This document shows, in pieces, positions 38,370 through 50,975 of a stretch of 64,000 bases of DNA; position 1 is the first letter of the stretch, and every line of letters begins with the position of its first letter. The DNA comes from Circinella umbellata (lineage: Eukaryota; Mucoromycota; Mucoromycetes; Mucorales; Lichtheimiaceae). The translations under genes were made by a program, and so were the position numbers. Where the stretch lies: NCBI GenBank assembly GCA_025093555.1, contig JAIWNF010000026.1, positions 248,001 through 312,000 on the forward strand. The letters are read 5' to 3'. The notes beneath the pieces are model-generated. The model was not told the origin of the DNA and searched no databases. It worked only from the letters and a program-made list of their open reading frames with translations.

Positions 38370-39366
38370 GATTTTCAGTGGTGAATACCATGGATATTTG
38401 TGTGTAGATACCATTACTCCTGATGAAGAACTTATACCAATTAAATCCATACCGAGTTTTTAAACATATTACCTATTTCAGGTAACAAGCATATCTGTTA
38501 AAAAGACCTCAATTTATGCTACGTAATACTTACAAGTTCATTTGTTACGTCCCCGTCACATTATATAAATATTATGCATTATCTTCTATTGGGATATTAC
38601 TATTATTAATTTATTTTTTCGTTTAAACTCAATAGGATTTCCCACCTCAGCGACATCATCTGATTGTTGATCGACCTGTTGTCCTCTGTAACTTAAGTTT
38701 AGCAAATGGTTCATTGTAACAGGGCAGAATTAATTTGCAGTATTATCTCAGAAAGCTAAAATTATAATTGGCGGTCATGCTGATAATCGCGTTCATATAC
38801 CACGTGTTAAACTTTATAAGCTCTTCATAATCCTCTTGAGATTAGCACAAGAAATATCTAGAAAACAGTTTTCATTTAAATTCTGTTTTCTTATCTATAA
38901 TAAATAAAAATTACAAAGTCAAACATTAACTCATAACGGTGTTTCTCTTCCTGACTGAGTGTTTTTGCATAGAGTCAGTTGTATGTCCCATTTTCACGTG
39001 TTATCGATTAAAGAAACTTGCATATACTAATGGTATGAATGGGATCGGCGTGCTGATCGTCTATTTTGAAATTTTATTCTTCTTTACTTCTCTGCCTCCC
39101 CCTTCACTTTTATTACCAGATAAAGTATAATGTATTCTAAATTCATATACCATATACCATATAAGTTAAATTTTCTGCGAACAACAATCCTTGTTTCCAC
39201 AAAAATTCAATTGGGCCACATTACGTTTATCAAGTTTCATTGTTGTTTTATAAAATACTGTGAATTCAGATATTTATTTGAGCAAGCTGTTCAGATGCCC
39301 GTCAATATGTATTACTTTACATTTTTTGCTCAATACATGAGTTCCTGTTGCTTTTTATCTCTTTAA
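38370..39366 (+). pseudogene. Possible decayed coding relic in unit A
   Basis: Stretches here align at protein level with unit B but are broken by stops and frame changes: a segment near 38395-38465 reading CVDTITPDEELIP parallels CRDVVPDKESANKIP in unit B, and 39180-39300 reads LVSTKIQLGHITF against LTSVKIRLGHIAF in unit B. I do not recognise the ancestral protein. The parallel could also reflect simple DNA conservation of the duplicated promoter region. Confidence 0.25.
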
Positions 39367-40178
39367 AAACAATAAAATTGTTATATAATTAAGGTGATTT
39401 GTTACCGTCACTACTGTAGTATTCAAGTTTCGCAGTATTTTTAATAGTATTCAAACTTTTTGCTTGTTATTTTGATAAAATCCAATCCAATCTTGAAGGC
39501 ATCTATTACCATAGTAAACGCTGTTTAATTTTATTCGATTGAGTCTGCGAAACAAAATTACACAGGCTTGGGTTCTAGTAGGCGTTAGGGGTGGGAATCA
39601 TGTGAAACGTGGCTTTTCGTTGAATGAACAGACAAACGCCAGAAATTATCAATTTTCAGTAGAAAATGCTGTTGCGTAATAACCTATAATCAGTTAAAAA
39701 GCATTTCTCGGAATAAAAAATAAACACCTCTGTGTTACATGATTTCTACTTTCACATTCATTTTTCTAGACACTTTCTTGGTTGGATTTTACTACCTGTT
39801 TTCTTGTGCTCATTAAACTCACATAACTGTTATCATTATTTTTTTTATTAGATCAAGTAGTACCATACCTTTTCAAGCTATATTTGTTCATACGAGAATG
39901 ATTTTAAACAACTTTGATGTACGTTATATGAGTATTCTTTTTCGCAAAAAAAAAAAAAAAAATACAAGGTTTGACCCAATCCATTTTTGTTATAGACTAG
40001 TTTATCTGCTACTTAAACATCTAATTAAGAACGCAATCACCTGGTTATTCCCTCAAAGTGGCACACTGACCATATACCCCCTTTTTTTCAAAAAACGCAG
40101 AAAAAAAACTACTGACTGTTCTTTTCATTTTTCTTTCCTTCCCTTTCATTTTGCTCTTTTTATGTGCTTTACCCGTCC

Positions 40179-40917
40179 ATGAGAATAATTTTATGTACAT
40201 TAGCAGCATTCTTTATCGTGCCTCAAGTTTTTGCTGCTCCACAACAACGATATAGTGGAGGTATATGCAGCATATAAAATATAATATGTTTTCTTTTAGT
40301 TTATTTTTTCTTTGTTAACACTAGATATCTAATTATACTTTTATATAAACCGGATTAGATAGCGTTCTACTTAACAAACGACTTTATTACTTTGGAGGTC
40401 GTCCCGATAATAAGAAAGATTCAGCAACTATACAGGACTTAATTTATCTTGATATATCAGAGTCTTTTAATGTCAGTGCAGCACAGTCAGCATGGCAAGG
40501 TGTTCAAGTTACAGGTTCTCTGAGAGCTGAACCAAATTATGGATATGGTATGGGAGTCATCCCCGAAGAGCACTCCATAATGATTTATGGTGGATCTGGT
40601 GCTAATATAGCTGGTAAGCTACTTGATAATACCGTAATGTTGTATAATGCAACATCCAATCGCTGGCAAACGTTACCGGAACCTCAGACTTCATTAGTAC
40701 AAGTGTAAATTTTTATCTTTTATTTCAATTTATTTATTCAACAATTGGGTTTCATGAAGATTTACTGAAATCGTTTATAATGAATTTTATATAGACACGC
40801 AGCTTCATGCTCGCGTGGAGGTAATGATCACAAAGCCTATGTTTTTGGCGGGCGCAGGTCAGTACTTTGATTACTACTACTATCACTACAATTATTATTA
40901 CCATTGTTACAGCTGCG

Positions 40918-40953
<36 letters not shown>

Positions 40954-42451
40954 GGGCTGACAAGATGTTTTGTTATTACTTCTTAAATTAATAGTTCGGC
41001 AAAAGATGTAAATCCACCATTTACTAGAGAACTAAATATCTATGACTTTACAGTATGTATAATTTACTGCTACTATACTTTTATTTCTTTCTTCTCATAA
41101 CTTTCATATGTTTATTAGACATCCATGTGGGATAAAGGCCCCCAATTACCGGAAAATATGCGTGTTCGATACCGTACCCCAACCACTTTAGTAGGCAAAG
41201 ATCTTTATTACATTGGAGGATCGACAGCAGATTATAACCAAACGAATATTATCACTCAAGACATTATGATACCAATGACAGAAATTTTAATTTACCATAT
41301 TGAAGATATGGCATGGGAAATAAAAGAAGCAACAGGGGTTGATAGTATACCACGGCCAAGGATTTCACACACAATTGCCGCCAGTAGGTTTTTTATATAT
41401 ACTTAGAAATGCATGAGTAAAAATAATAATATTAAACTGTTTATTTCTCTTTATTAATTGATAATGGGTAAAAACTATAGAACCAAATTCCCAAGACATT
41501 GTTTTGTATGGTGGAAAAACACTCTGTAAGTTCTATTAAATTATCTTAAGAAACACAAAATATGTAAAACAGTCCACTTTTGTTACTAACATAATTATAT
41601 ATGATTATTTTAGTAAATGATATAACTCCAATTCCAGGAGACGTTTGCTATACATTAGACACGAGTTCTATGATTTGGAAAAAGCAAGAAATTGGTGGTC
41701 AAGGTCAAGGTGCACTTTACGGACATTCAGGTATTAATAAGCAAAAAAAAAGGAAGTGTGGATAAAAAGAAATATAAGGTTACTAATGACAAACTATCAA
41801 ATTAGCCGTTTTTGCCGATGATAGCCCATTACTCTTTGTTATGTTTGGTGTCAATAGCGCTGGTGCCGTTCAAAATGGATTTGGTGTTTTAGATACTGAA
41901 GTTTGGATGTGGGTTGACCAGTACACTTCATTATATTCTTCTCAAGATGATAGTTCAGTCAGTAGCGGGAGTCTTTCTAGCGGGGCAATCGCTGGTATAG
42001 TTGTTGGTTGTGTGGCTGGTGTGGTAAGCTGCTTTTTTTTTAGCTATTCAATTGGAAAAATAAAATAAAGGGAAACTATAGAGCTAAAAATGAAATCTCT
42101 TCTTTTGCTATTTAGTCAATTATAGCAGCTTTCTGTTTTGTCCAAAGGCGTAGAAAACGGAATGGTAAGAATAAAGAGAACTTTTCGGATGATAAAACTA
42201 ATACTACAAATATTAATAATAAAGCATTAGCTGCCCGTACTATCGATCACCTCAAACCAGAAGATGCGAGCGATGTCATTCCCAGTGTAATTTTGTCTCC
42301 TTTGCTTCCCCCGGAAGCCGCACCTCCATACCACTCTCACATTCCAAATGAGATAGATTCATCCAAAGCACCATCTGTGCAGAACATAACAAATGCTAAA
42401 GCTGGATCAAAGCCACAAGCTCCTCGACCTGTAAAACCTGATGGGGAATAA
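40179..42451 (+). CDS. Kelch-repeat single-pass membrane protein (copy A)
   Basis: Nine exons (40179-40260, 40359-40704, 40795-40857, 40995-41052, 41119-41383, 41481-41525, 41614-41730, 41806-42023, 42116-42451) give 509 residues. Residues 1-20 are a signal peptide. The ectodomain carries Kelch-type blades with YYFGGR, IMIYGGSG, AYVFGGR, LYYIGGS, IVLYGGK and FVMFGVNSAG blocks. One membrane helix lies at about 383-407 (AIAGIVVGCVAGV across the last intron), followed by RRRKR stop-transfer and a Pro-rich cytoplasmic tail ending in PVKPDGE. The topology suggests a surface or wall-facing propeller; ligand and role unknown. It is a tandem paralogue of the gene at 44908-47173 with an identical exon plan. 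The start ATG begins the signal peptide. Confidence 0.9.
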
Positions 42452-43297
42452 CCTATCTTTTATCCATTACAATACAATACATGTACACAAATATTACTGA
42501 TTATTATTAAACTAAACACAACAAATGTTATCTTAGTAAAACTAAAAAAAAACGCCCCTTTTGCACCATATACGTACTTATATATACATACGGTTAATTA
42601 TTAATACGATAGAATTATAAAGTAAATAAAAAATAACAGTGTTCCTTTCAAAGAAATGTCGAAATTTCAAAACTATTCAACATCGAGCTATATTCACTGA
42701 GGGTACTTTGGCCTATAACAATAAATATTAATATTTAAATAATACGTAGTATCGTTAAATACTTTGATAATCAAATAGTAGTCCATCGTTAATTTAAGAG
42801 TAGATCACGCATTATTTTTACGTATTTATTTTTAGAGACTAATTATTGCCAATTCCCATATAAAGAATATTAGGTTGATATAGAAAAAAGCTGTCTACGA
42901 AAAAGAACTTTTGTCTTTTATCTATTACTACGTATTACTATATAACTATCACGTCAAGTGAAAGAGAACTTTTGGATTTGTCCATATTTTAATCTTCATG
43001 CAATAATGCTCCACGTGTGTCTCTCCAGGTTCGCATTGGTAATTTTTTTTATTCATAATAAAAAGTCTTTTCTATAACTATATGGTATTCTATATCATTA
43101 TTGGACATTGATTTCGTAAAGTTTTCACTCTGCGTATAATTTGTCCGACTTTCAAACTATATTATTACGGATATGTAACGAGCATTTTTGTATGAGAGGG
43201 GTCAAATATAAACCCAAATTTGGATAGATATACATCACTCGATCCGCAATATTTTTTTGAAAGACTACCCAAAAAAATGCTATAATTGATATAATTA

Positions 43298-44084
43298 ATG
43301 ATGTTGCCCATTGATCACTTTCTAGATCAATGCTATAGATATTGGTGTAGGGATGTTGTCCCTGACAAAGAGTCTGCTAATAAAATTCCCACTGAGTTTT
43401 TAATTACTTGTCTATTTCAGGTAGCAAGCGTGTTGGTAAAAAAAATAAAAAAAAGGGAATTTTTAACATTTATGCTAATATTTAAAGTTTATTTGCTACG
43501 TTCCCCTTATATTAATATATTATGTATTACCTATTCATGTATTACTTTTATTCTTCCACTTAATCGACTTTATCTAAAAGTTACCCTTCTTTATAACTCA
43601 AATTAAGCAGATGGTTGTTTGTAACGGGACCAAACTGATTCGCCCAAAATTGTATTCATATCGCGTAGATGTTGATTCTATTGCTGGCAGTCCTACTAGA
43701 CGTCTTGTGCCATGCGTCTAATTTTATAAATTCTCATAATCTTCTGCATTACGACAAAAAGTATCTCGTTAACAATTTACCTAAATTCCGTTTTCTATCT
43801 TAGTATACTGTACAAGAAACCGCAATAACCAACATCAATTTTTGTAGATTGTTATCTTCCTGGCTCAGCGTTTTTGCACAAGTCACATTATGAGTCGAAT
43901 TTTTCACATCGTCTATTTCTTCCAGGTTTTTCTGGTAACAACAATTCTTACTTCTGTAAAAATTCGATTGGGTCACATTGCTTTTGACAACTTTATTAAA
44001 TTTTGCTGCTTTTTTATAACACCACAGATATTTACTCGAGCTGTCACTAAATGCTATTTTCTACTTTGCTTAATGAAACAATAA
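43298..44084 (+). pseudogene. Possible decayed coding relic in unit B
   Basis: An open frame of 102 codons at 43298-43606 (contains HFLDQCYRYWCRDVVPDKES) and one of 64 codons at 43890-44084 (contains ILTSVKIRLGHIAFDNF) match broken counterparts in unit A. Amino-acid character is shared although one copy has stops, hinting at a former gene upstream of each Kelch gene. Family not recognised. The evidence is weak. Confidence 0.25.
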
Positions 44085-44907
44085 GTCAAACCCCATCGTT
44101 GTTGTTTTTTCTCCCTCTCAAAAAATCATGGTCACAGTAGTAAATTATAGTAGGATGTAATAGTTTTAATATTCTTCAATTTTTTCCTTTGTATTTCACT
44201 AAAATGTTATTCAATCTTAAAAACATTTACTGCTATACGGATATTGTTCAATTTGTAAATATTGCATCTTTGAAACAGCTATACAGCTTTGATTACCACT
44301 GTTATTGACAGACGTGAAAGACCTTCTTAGATGGAGTCAAAAAGGAACACACCACACGAGTGGTTTTCCTTGAACGGCACGTTGAAGCAAAGCGGAGCCA
44401 TACAAACAGCAGTGATTATTGAAACAATCAATTCTCCGTTGTTATATTTTAGCAATAAGCTATAAGATAATAAAAAAGCGATTCTCAGAATAAAAATAAA
44501 CACTTCTGTACCACATAGATACTATATCACATTCATTTTTCAAGACACTTTCTTTGTGATTACACTTGAATTACTACGTATTTTGTTGCCCCCATAAAAC
44601 TCACATGATTGCTATCATTATTTTTTAAGTGTTAGGTCTAACAGTACAATGAGTTTTCAAATAATTTGTTCATGCAAAAATACGATCTAAACGAGTTTTG
44701 ATATACCTCGTTTTACTATTCTCATTTGCACAGATTAAGATTATAACAAAGTTAGGTCTAACCTATTTTCGTTATAGACTATTTTTATCCGCCAATCGCA
44801 TAATTAAACACAGCCGCTGTTCTATTTTTTCAAAGTGTCCAAGGACCATAAAACAGCAGCTGTTCTTTTCATTTTCTTTTTGCTCTTCATATGTAATTTA
44901 TCTACCC

Positions 44908-47173
44908 ATGAGAATACTTTTATCTACGTTATCACTAATATTCATTGGGCGTGAGGTTTTTGCTGCTGCACCGTCAAGATATAGTGGAGGTATACCCTAC
45001 ATATAAAACACATAGTTTCTTTTAATTTCTGTCCCTCGACACTAAATATACAGCTATACCTTTTATAAACTGCACGATTAGACAGTGTGTTACTTAACAG
45101 ACGTCTTTATTATTTTGGAGGTCGTATACACAACAGTGACACCAACAAAGAAACATTACAAGACTTGATTTTTCTCGATATATCAAAGTCTTTTAGCATA
45201 AGTACAGGACAATCAAACTGGCAAGGTGTTCAAGTTACAGGTACTTTAACAGCTGAACCAAATTATGGATACGCTATGGGAGTCATCCCCGAAGAGGAGT
45301 CTATAATGCTTTACGGTGGACGTGGTAGAAATATACGCGACGAGCTACTTGATCATTCAGTAGTAATATATAATGCAAAATCCAATAGCTGGAAAACTCT
45401 ACCAGAACCTGATACCTCTTTAAGACAATTGTAAAGCTTTACTTGTTATTTGTCAGATTTATTCAGAAATTGAATTTTAAAAAAAAAATACTCAAAGCAC
45501 TTTTAATAAATTTTGAATAGAGAAGGAGCCTCGTGCTCACGTGGAGGTGATGAACACAAAGCTTATGTTTTTGGTGGGCTCAGGTCTGTAGTTTTTATAA
45601 CTATTATTGCTTCTACTGACTATTCATGAATGACCATTTTAAGCGGGCTGACCTAATACGCACTTTACTATTGTCTCTCTTTTATTGGTAGCGTGATACC
45701 CAATATAACCATACCATTCACTAGAGAAATGAAAATTTATGACTTTACAGTATATATAAATTCATGTTTTATTATTACTAAAAATATACTTTCACTTTAT
45801 TTCTCTTTTCTCATCACGTCTATTTCTTTTATTAGAGAGCTATGTGGGATAGAGGTCCCCAATTACCAGAAAATATGCGTGTTCGATACCGTACTCCAAC
45901 CACTTTAGTAGGCAAAGATCTTTATTACATTGGAGGATCGACAGCAAATTATACTGAAACAAGTGTTATTGAGAGAGGTATTCTGATACCAATGTCAGAG
46001 ATTTTAGTTTACCATATCGAAGATAGTACATGGGAAATAAAAGAAGTGACAGGTCCTGATCTACCACAACCAAGAATCTCACACACAATTGCCGCCAGTA
46101 GGTTTTATATATATACTCAGAGATGCATGAGTAAAAAAAAAATCTTAAGCTGTTTAATTCTCTTTATTGATTGATAATGGGTAAAAATTATAGAGCCAAA
46201 TTCCCAAGACATTGTTTTGTATGGTGGAAAAACACTCTGTATGTTCAATTAAATTATTCTAAGAAAACCAAAATATGTAAAACGGTCCACTTTTGTTACT
46301 AACATGATTATATATGACTATTTTAGTAAATGAGACAACTCCAATTTTAGGAGACGTTTGCTATACATTAGACACGAGTTCTATGACTTGGAAAAAGCAA
46401 GAAATTAGTGGTCAAGGTCAAGGTGCACTTTACGGACATTCAGGTATTAATAAGCAAAAAAAGAAAAAAAAGGAAGTGTGAATAAAAAGAAATATAAGGT
46501 TACTAATGACAAACTATCAAATTAGCCGTTTTTGTCGATGATAGCCCATTACTCTTTGTTATGTTTGGTGTCAATAGCGCTGGTGCCGTTCAAAATGGGT
46601 TCGGTGTTTTAGATACTGAAGAGTGGAAGTGGGTTGACCAGTATAATTCACCATATCCTCCTGAAGATGACAGTGGCGATTCCAGCGTTTCAGGAGATTC
46701 TGGTCTTTCCAGCGGGACAATCGCTGGCATAGTTGTTGGTTGTGTGGCTGGCGTGGTAAGGTGGTTTCTTTCTATTAGAAAATTAAAAGAAAACAGAAAC
46801 TATAGATCTAATCTTGAAAACTATTTTTTTTATTTAGGCACTTGTAGTTGCTTTCTGCTTTATCCGAAAACGTAGAAATCAGTCTAGTAAAAACGGCGAG
46901 AACATTTCTGATGTTAAAGCCAGTGTTATTGATATTAATAATGGAGCACCAGCTAGTAGAGGTACTGGTAGCTTCAAACCGGAGGACGCGAGTAACGCCA
47001 TTCCTAATGCTACTCTATCTCCTTTGCTTCCTGAGGAAACCGCACCTCCATATCGTGGTAACATTCCAAATGAAATAGATCCACCTATAGTATTATCTGT
47101 GGAGAACACAACTAATGCTCAAGCCGCACCAAGACCACAAAATCGTCGACCTGTAAAGCCTGATGGGGAATAA
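44908..47173 (+). CDS. Kelch-repeat single-pass membrane protein (copy B)
   Basis: Nine exons (44908-44989, 45082-45430, 45521-45583, 45692-45749, 45836-46097, 46194-46238, 46327-46443, 46526-46755, 46838-47173) give 513 residues, with the same exon phases as copy A. Signal peptide 1-22; Kelch blades with YYFGGR, IMLYGGRG, AYVFGGL, LYYIGGS, IVLYGGK and VMFGVNSAG; one membrane helix about 387-411 (IAGIVVGCVAGV continuing into ALVVAFCFIRKRR). The Pro-rich tail ends in the same PVKPDGE. Compared with copy A, exons 5-8 are nearly identical while the signal peptide, first blades, extracellular stalk and tail have diverged. Both copies look functional: no stop or frameshift. The divergence of the membrane-proximal stalk and tail may separate their partners. 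Confidence 0.9.
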
Positions 47174-48786
47174 TTTGCCTCTTGTTCAATGCACTACATA
47201 CATACACGTATACCTAATTATCTATAATAATAACAACAAATATCACACTATCATAAACCATCAAAAAAATGTCTCTTTTACACCATATATTTGCATAATA
47301 TACATACATTTAATGACTGTTACGATAAAGTTAAAAATAAAATAAATGAATAGTACGTAACGTTACTTTTAAAGAAATATCGAAACTACTTAGCATTGAG
47401 CTATATTAACTGATACTTTATTTTATAACATTATCAATATATGAATGACATTAACCTTGAGTTTTGTTTGTTAATTTTGGAGTGGGGAATATAGTAGCGT
47501 TACTTTTTTCGTCCATGAAAGATATAAATACGTACATTTTTATTCTGAAGATGGCTGCTATCTCAGAACACGTAAGGTTTTTCAAAGTCTACTTTTCCAA
47601 AGTTCGCCAATATATATATACTTATTCATTATGAAAAAAGAACACTTGCAATACGCTCGCGCAAAAATGTTAATACATTTTTTTTTATAAAAAAGCAGTT
47701 AAATCAGTTGCCATCCATAAACCTTGTTTCTTCAGCCAGTCATGTTAAACTAAACAATTCATGCTGTACTTTCTTTAAACGAGTGGAGAATATATGAAAA
47801 AAATACTTTGATTAAAAATTGTGATACGTATCTTTTCATCTTGAACAATTATAAAATATCATGATTATATGTACGTACGATTCCTATGTAATTCATATGA
47901 ATATAAACCAAGATTTTTTTTTCAAACACGCTAGATCTGTCGATATAACCCCATAAAAGATCGTTGAATTGGGTGAAAACCCCGCTTAATTGAAAGTGAG
48001 TTTCGAATACAAGCTGCACTTTCAGTAAATATAACCAAATATTTTTGGTGAAGACTATCGTTCAATGATCTTTTGTTGATTTCAAAATTGTGTACGTAAA
48101 ACGATTAATGCTTCTTGAACATTAAAAACGATTTTCTTTTTTATATTAGATATTAAACATTTTTTTATGAATCGAATATGTAAACTATAAGTTGTACTTC
48201 TGGTTATTATAAACTATGATTCTTACCAAAGCTGGACTTCAAAATAAATAAGTTTCGAGGCAAAAGGGCCTAGATAGTACATACTTCGGTTGAATGAGTA
48301 ATGGTAAAGCGAATTACAAAAATTTATGCTGGTTCTCCAGCAAGGCAGTGATTGGGTTTTCACGCGAAATATTCCTTTAAGAGATATATTTTATTACCCT
48401 GTATAGTGTTTTCGACTCTTTTTTTTTCGTCAGATGATTTTATATTTTTGTATTTGTTACTGTACATAGTAGTAGCAAATAGTAATATTATATTATTGTT
48501 CGATAGAACAGTCTACTCTTCTATTGTGTATTTTTGGAATCCAATTATACAATGAAACACTAAATAAATATAAAGCAAAACCCTCCTTTTGGAGTAAATT
48601 GTTGCCGCAGCAATATCAAAGCTGGGATAATTGTTGCCGCAGTAATATTAAAATTGGGATAATTGCTGTTGAGGTATTCATGTAGTGGCGCAGTAACCCC
48701 CAACCGCATCATTTTTGACAACTTTAATAATTATCTATAAAATAGATGATCCTCAGAACTACTTCTTTCCCTTTAAACCGAATATC
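47174..48786. other. Intergenic region upstream of 2OG oxygenase 1
   Basis: About 1.6 kb. The left 270 bases belong to the 3' flank of duplication unit B. The remainder is AT-rich, with a short tandem repeat just upstream of the next gene (listed separately). No other element recognised. Confidence 0.5.
48600..48680. repeat. 32-bp tandem repeat in the promoter of 2OG oxygenase 1
   Basis: Two direct copies of a 32-base unit beginning GTTGCCGCAG and ending GCTGGGATAATT / ATTGGGATAATT stand head to tail (about 48600-48631 and 48632-48663), followed by a degenerate third start (GCTGTTGAGG). The copies are unusually GC-rich for this region and lie about 125-190 bases before the ATG, so they may be clustered protein-binding sites. 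Confidence 0.65.
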
Positions 48787-50283
48787 ATGTCCGACGTGAA
48801 CTTTCCAGTTATTGACTTTAGCGATTTCGAAAATAGATACGCTGTCATTGCCGATCAAGTTCTTGAAGCATCTAAAAATATTGGATTTTTTTACATTACT
48901 AATCACAATGGACCTTCTGCAGATCAATTTAAACGTGCTTTTGAAATGGTAATGTGAAAAAAAAAACTTTATTCGGTCATGAGATATAATAGTAAATAAA
49001 TGTTAAACAATTAATCTATATGATGAATAATAATTTTAGAGTGAAGAATTCTTTACTCAACCAATGGAAAAGAAAATTCAACATGGAAAAACATCACTAA
49101 ATACTCTTGAAGGATATATTACTTATACCCCACAAAAGTATGATTGTGCTACCAAAATAGCTACTGATTTTATGTAATTGTTGATACTAATACATACTAT
49201 ATGATATGTAATGCTTTGATTTAATAGATTGGGAGATAAGGATATCGTATGCGATAGTGATAAAGAGTAATTTTTTATATAGTTTTGTATTATTATGGTT
49301 TCAAGCTGGGTTGTAAATAATATTTTTGGTTGCTTATGTTTATTATCTTTATATCAGGACTTATGATATCATTCCTATTTCAAAACCTCAAAACTTGGCA
49401 AATGTTTTCTCTGAGAACAAGGAAGACCTTGATACCTTTTATAAGGTATTATTTGTATTTGGAAAAAAGATCATGAATTATTATTGTTACTAATGATTTT
49501 GATTATAATTTTAATACATAGGGCATGTATGAAACATCCATGAAAATTTTTGAGCTCCTTGCTTTCGCAATGAAGGTAAAATACAACATGATTTTCTTTT
49601 AACCATCATTAATTTTTTGCTTTTTCATCCCTTAAAAAAGATTCCTGCAAATCCAGAAACTGGGGCCAATGATTATTTCACCTCCCGTCATCGGTATGAT
49701 AAACCTTATGCTACTAGCATTCTTCGTTTCTTGCGCTATCCTAATGAAGAATCCACAGGTCGTTCTGAAGACGTAGTAGCTTCTGAACATACCGATTATG
49801 GTACAGTCACTTTGCTCTCTCAGCGAGACATTGCTGGCTTACAAGTTGATATTGATGGTACTTGGACTGAAATTCCAGTTGTTCATGATGCTATTTTAGG
49901 TATAAAATACCATTTTTTTTTCTGTATTATCGCCTATTATTATTGTTTTCTATCATAAACTAATATGAAATGGTTTATATATTATTGTTATTATATGATT
50001 ATTAGTCAATATGGGCGGTGCCATTGAATATTGGACCCGTGGATTACTCCGAGGTGCTCTTCATAGAGTTGTTGCTACTCCTGAATTGAAACAAAAAGAT
50101 CGTTATTCAATCGCTTTTTTCACTACTCCTGAAACTGGTATTAAGCTTTCTGGTATTAATAGTCCTGTACTTCCTGAAAAGATGCCAGAATTCAAAGATG
50201 TTCCTAATGATAGGGAATTGACATCAGATGAATACATGGCAGAACGATTTAAGAGTTCATCGTATCTTAAAAAGAAGGATTAA
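48787..50283 (+). CDS. 2-oxoglutarate/Fe(II)-dependent oxygenase, copy 1
   Basis: Seven exons (48787-48948, 49040-49137, 49228-49266, 49358-49445, 49522-49575, 49641-49899, 50006-50283) give 325 residues, normal for isopenicillin-N-synthase-like oxygenases. The N-terminal DIOX_N part has PVIDFSDFENRY and KNIGFFYITNHNG. The double-stranded beta-helix core carries the iron triad: His197 and Asp199 in SEHTDYGTVTLL and His253 in LHRVVATP. The 2-oxoglutarate-binding Arg266 and Ser268 are in DRYSIAFF. The enzyme should hydroxylate, desaturate or cyclise a small molecule at the expense of 2-oxoglutarate and O2; substrate unknown. Exon count and the 39- and 54-base exon sizes are shared with the paralogue at 58597-60330, so they arose by duplication. 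Confidence 0.92.
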
Positions 50284-50975
50284 GATCTATCTATCTATAT
50301 ATATTTATTTTTTGGTTACTTTGTACAATGAAGAGTAATAAAAAAAAGGCTATTAGTACCACTTGAACGTTTCTATAAGTTCATATGGTCAGCCCCATAT
50401 GCCTATACAGGATTTTTCCTAATGATTGGCGGGATTTTTTTTCCATTATGGCATTGGGTAACTTTTTTGACTGGCGGTGTGTTTTCATGATTGGCAGGAG
50501 TTGAAAGATTAGGATGGCAGTATAATTTCATGAATTGGCCGAATTACAAAATGTATATGGAGATTAGGAAGCTTAATATCTGCCTATGCTTTGAACAATA
50601 TCGGATAGTGGTTCTTTTTTTTCACCTTTACATTATGTATTTGTAGTATATTTAAATAATATAGCCAATATAAAAATATAAAAAAGGAAGACATAGAGTT
50701 CGAAAACCAATATATAAAAAAACCAAACTAAAGGCTCAATTGAAAACATAAAACAGCCAATCCCCCCAATTCCTTCTCGAGTAAAATATCTTCTTCATTG
50801 ACATTGGCGAAAACCAAGTTGACGATTATCTTGTCTGAAGAGTTTCGGTAAATAACACCGATGATTTGACACATGCGTGTGATACCTATTTTTTTTTTTT
50901 TTTTTTTTTACAAAAAAAAAACTATAATTCACCTCATTAGCACTATCGATCGTCTGGTAACAACTCTATTTTGAT

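Larger units (their letters stand above)
38000..42740. repeat. Tandem segmental duplication, unit A
   Basis: Unit A is a direct repeat of unit B (42885-47440). Matching landmarks run in the same order: GCTGTCTACG at 38006 and 42891, the AAAAGTCTTTTC block near 38118 and 43065, ATTCTATATCAT near 38145, the CAATTGGGCCACATTACG / CGATTGGGTCACATTGCT block near 39205 and 43965, ACTCACAT followed by TATCATTATTTTTT in front of the gene, the Kelch-TM gene itself, and the 3' flank (CATCGAGCTATATTCACTGA / CATTGAGCTATATTAACTGA). Boundaries are approximate because similarity fades at both ends. Confidence 0.75.
42885..47440. repeat. Tandem segmental duplication, unit B
   Basis: Second copy of the duplicated block, directly after unit A with about 150 bases between them. 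It includes about 2 kb of shared upstream sequence, the second Kelch-TM gene and its 3' flank. Similarity is highest from exon 5 to exon 8 of the gene including introns, and lower at the 5' half and tail. Confidence 0.75.
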
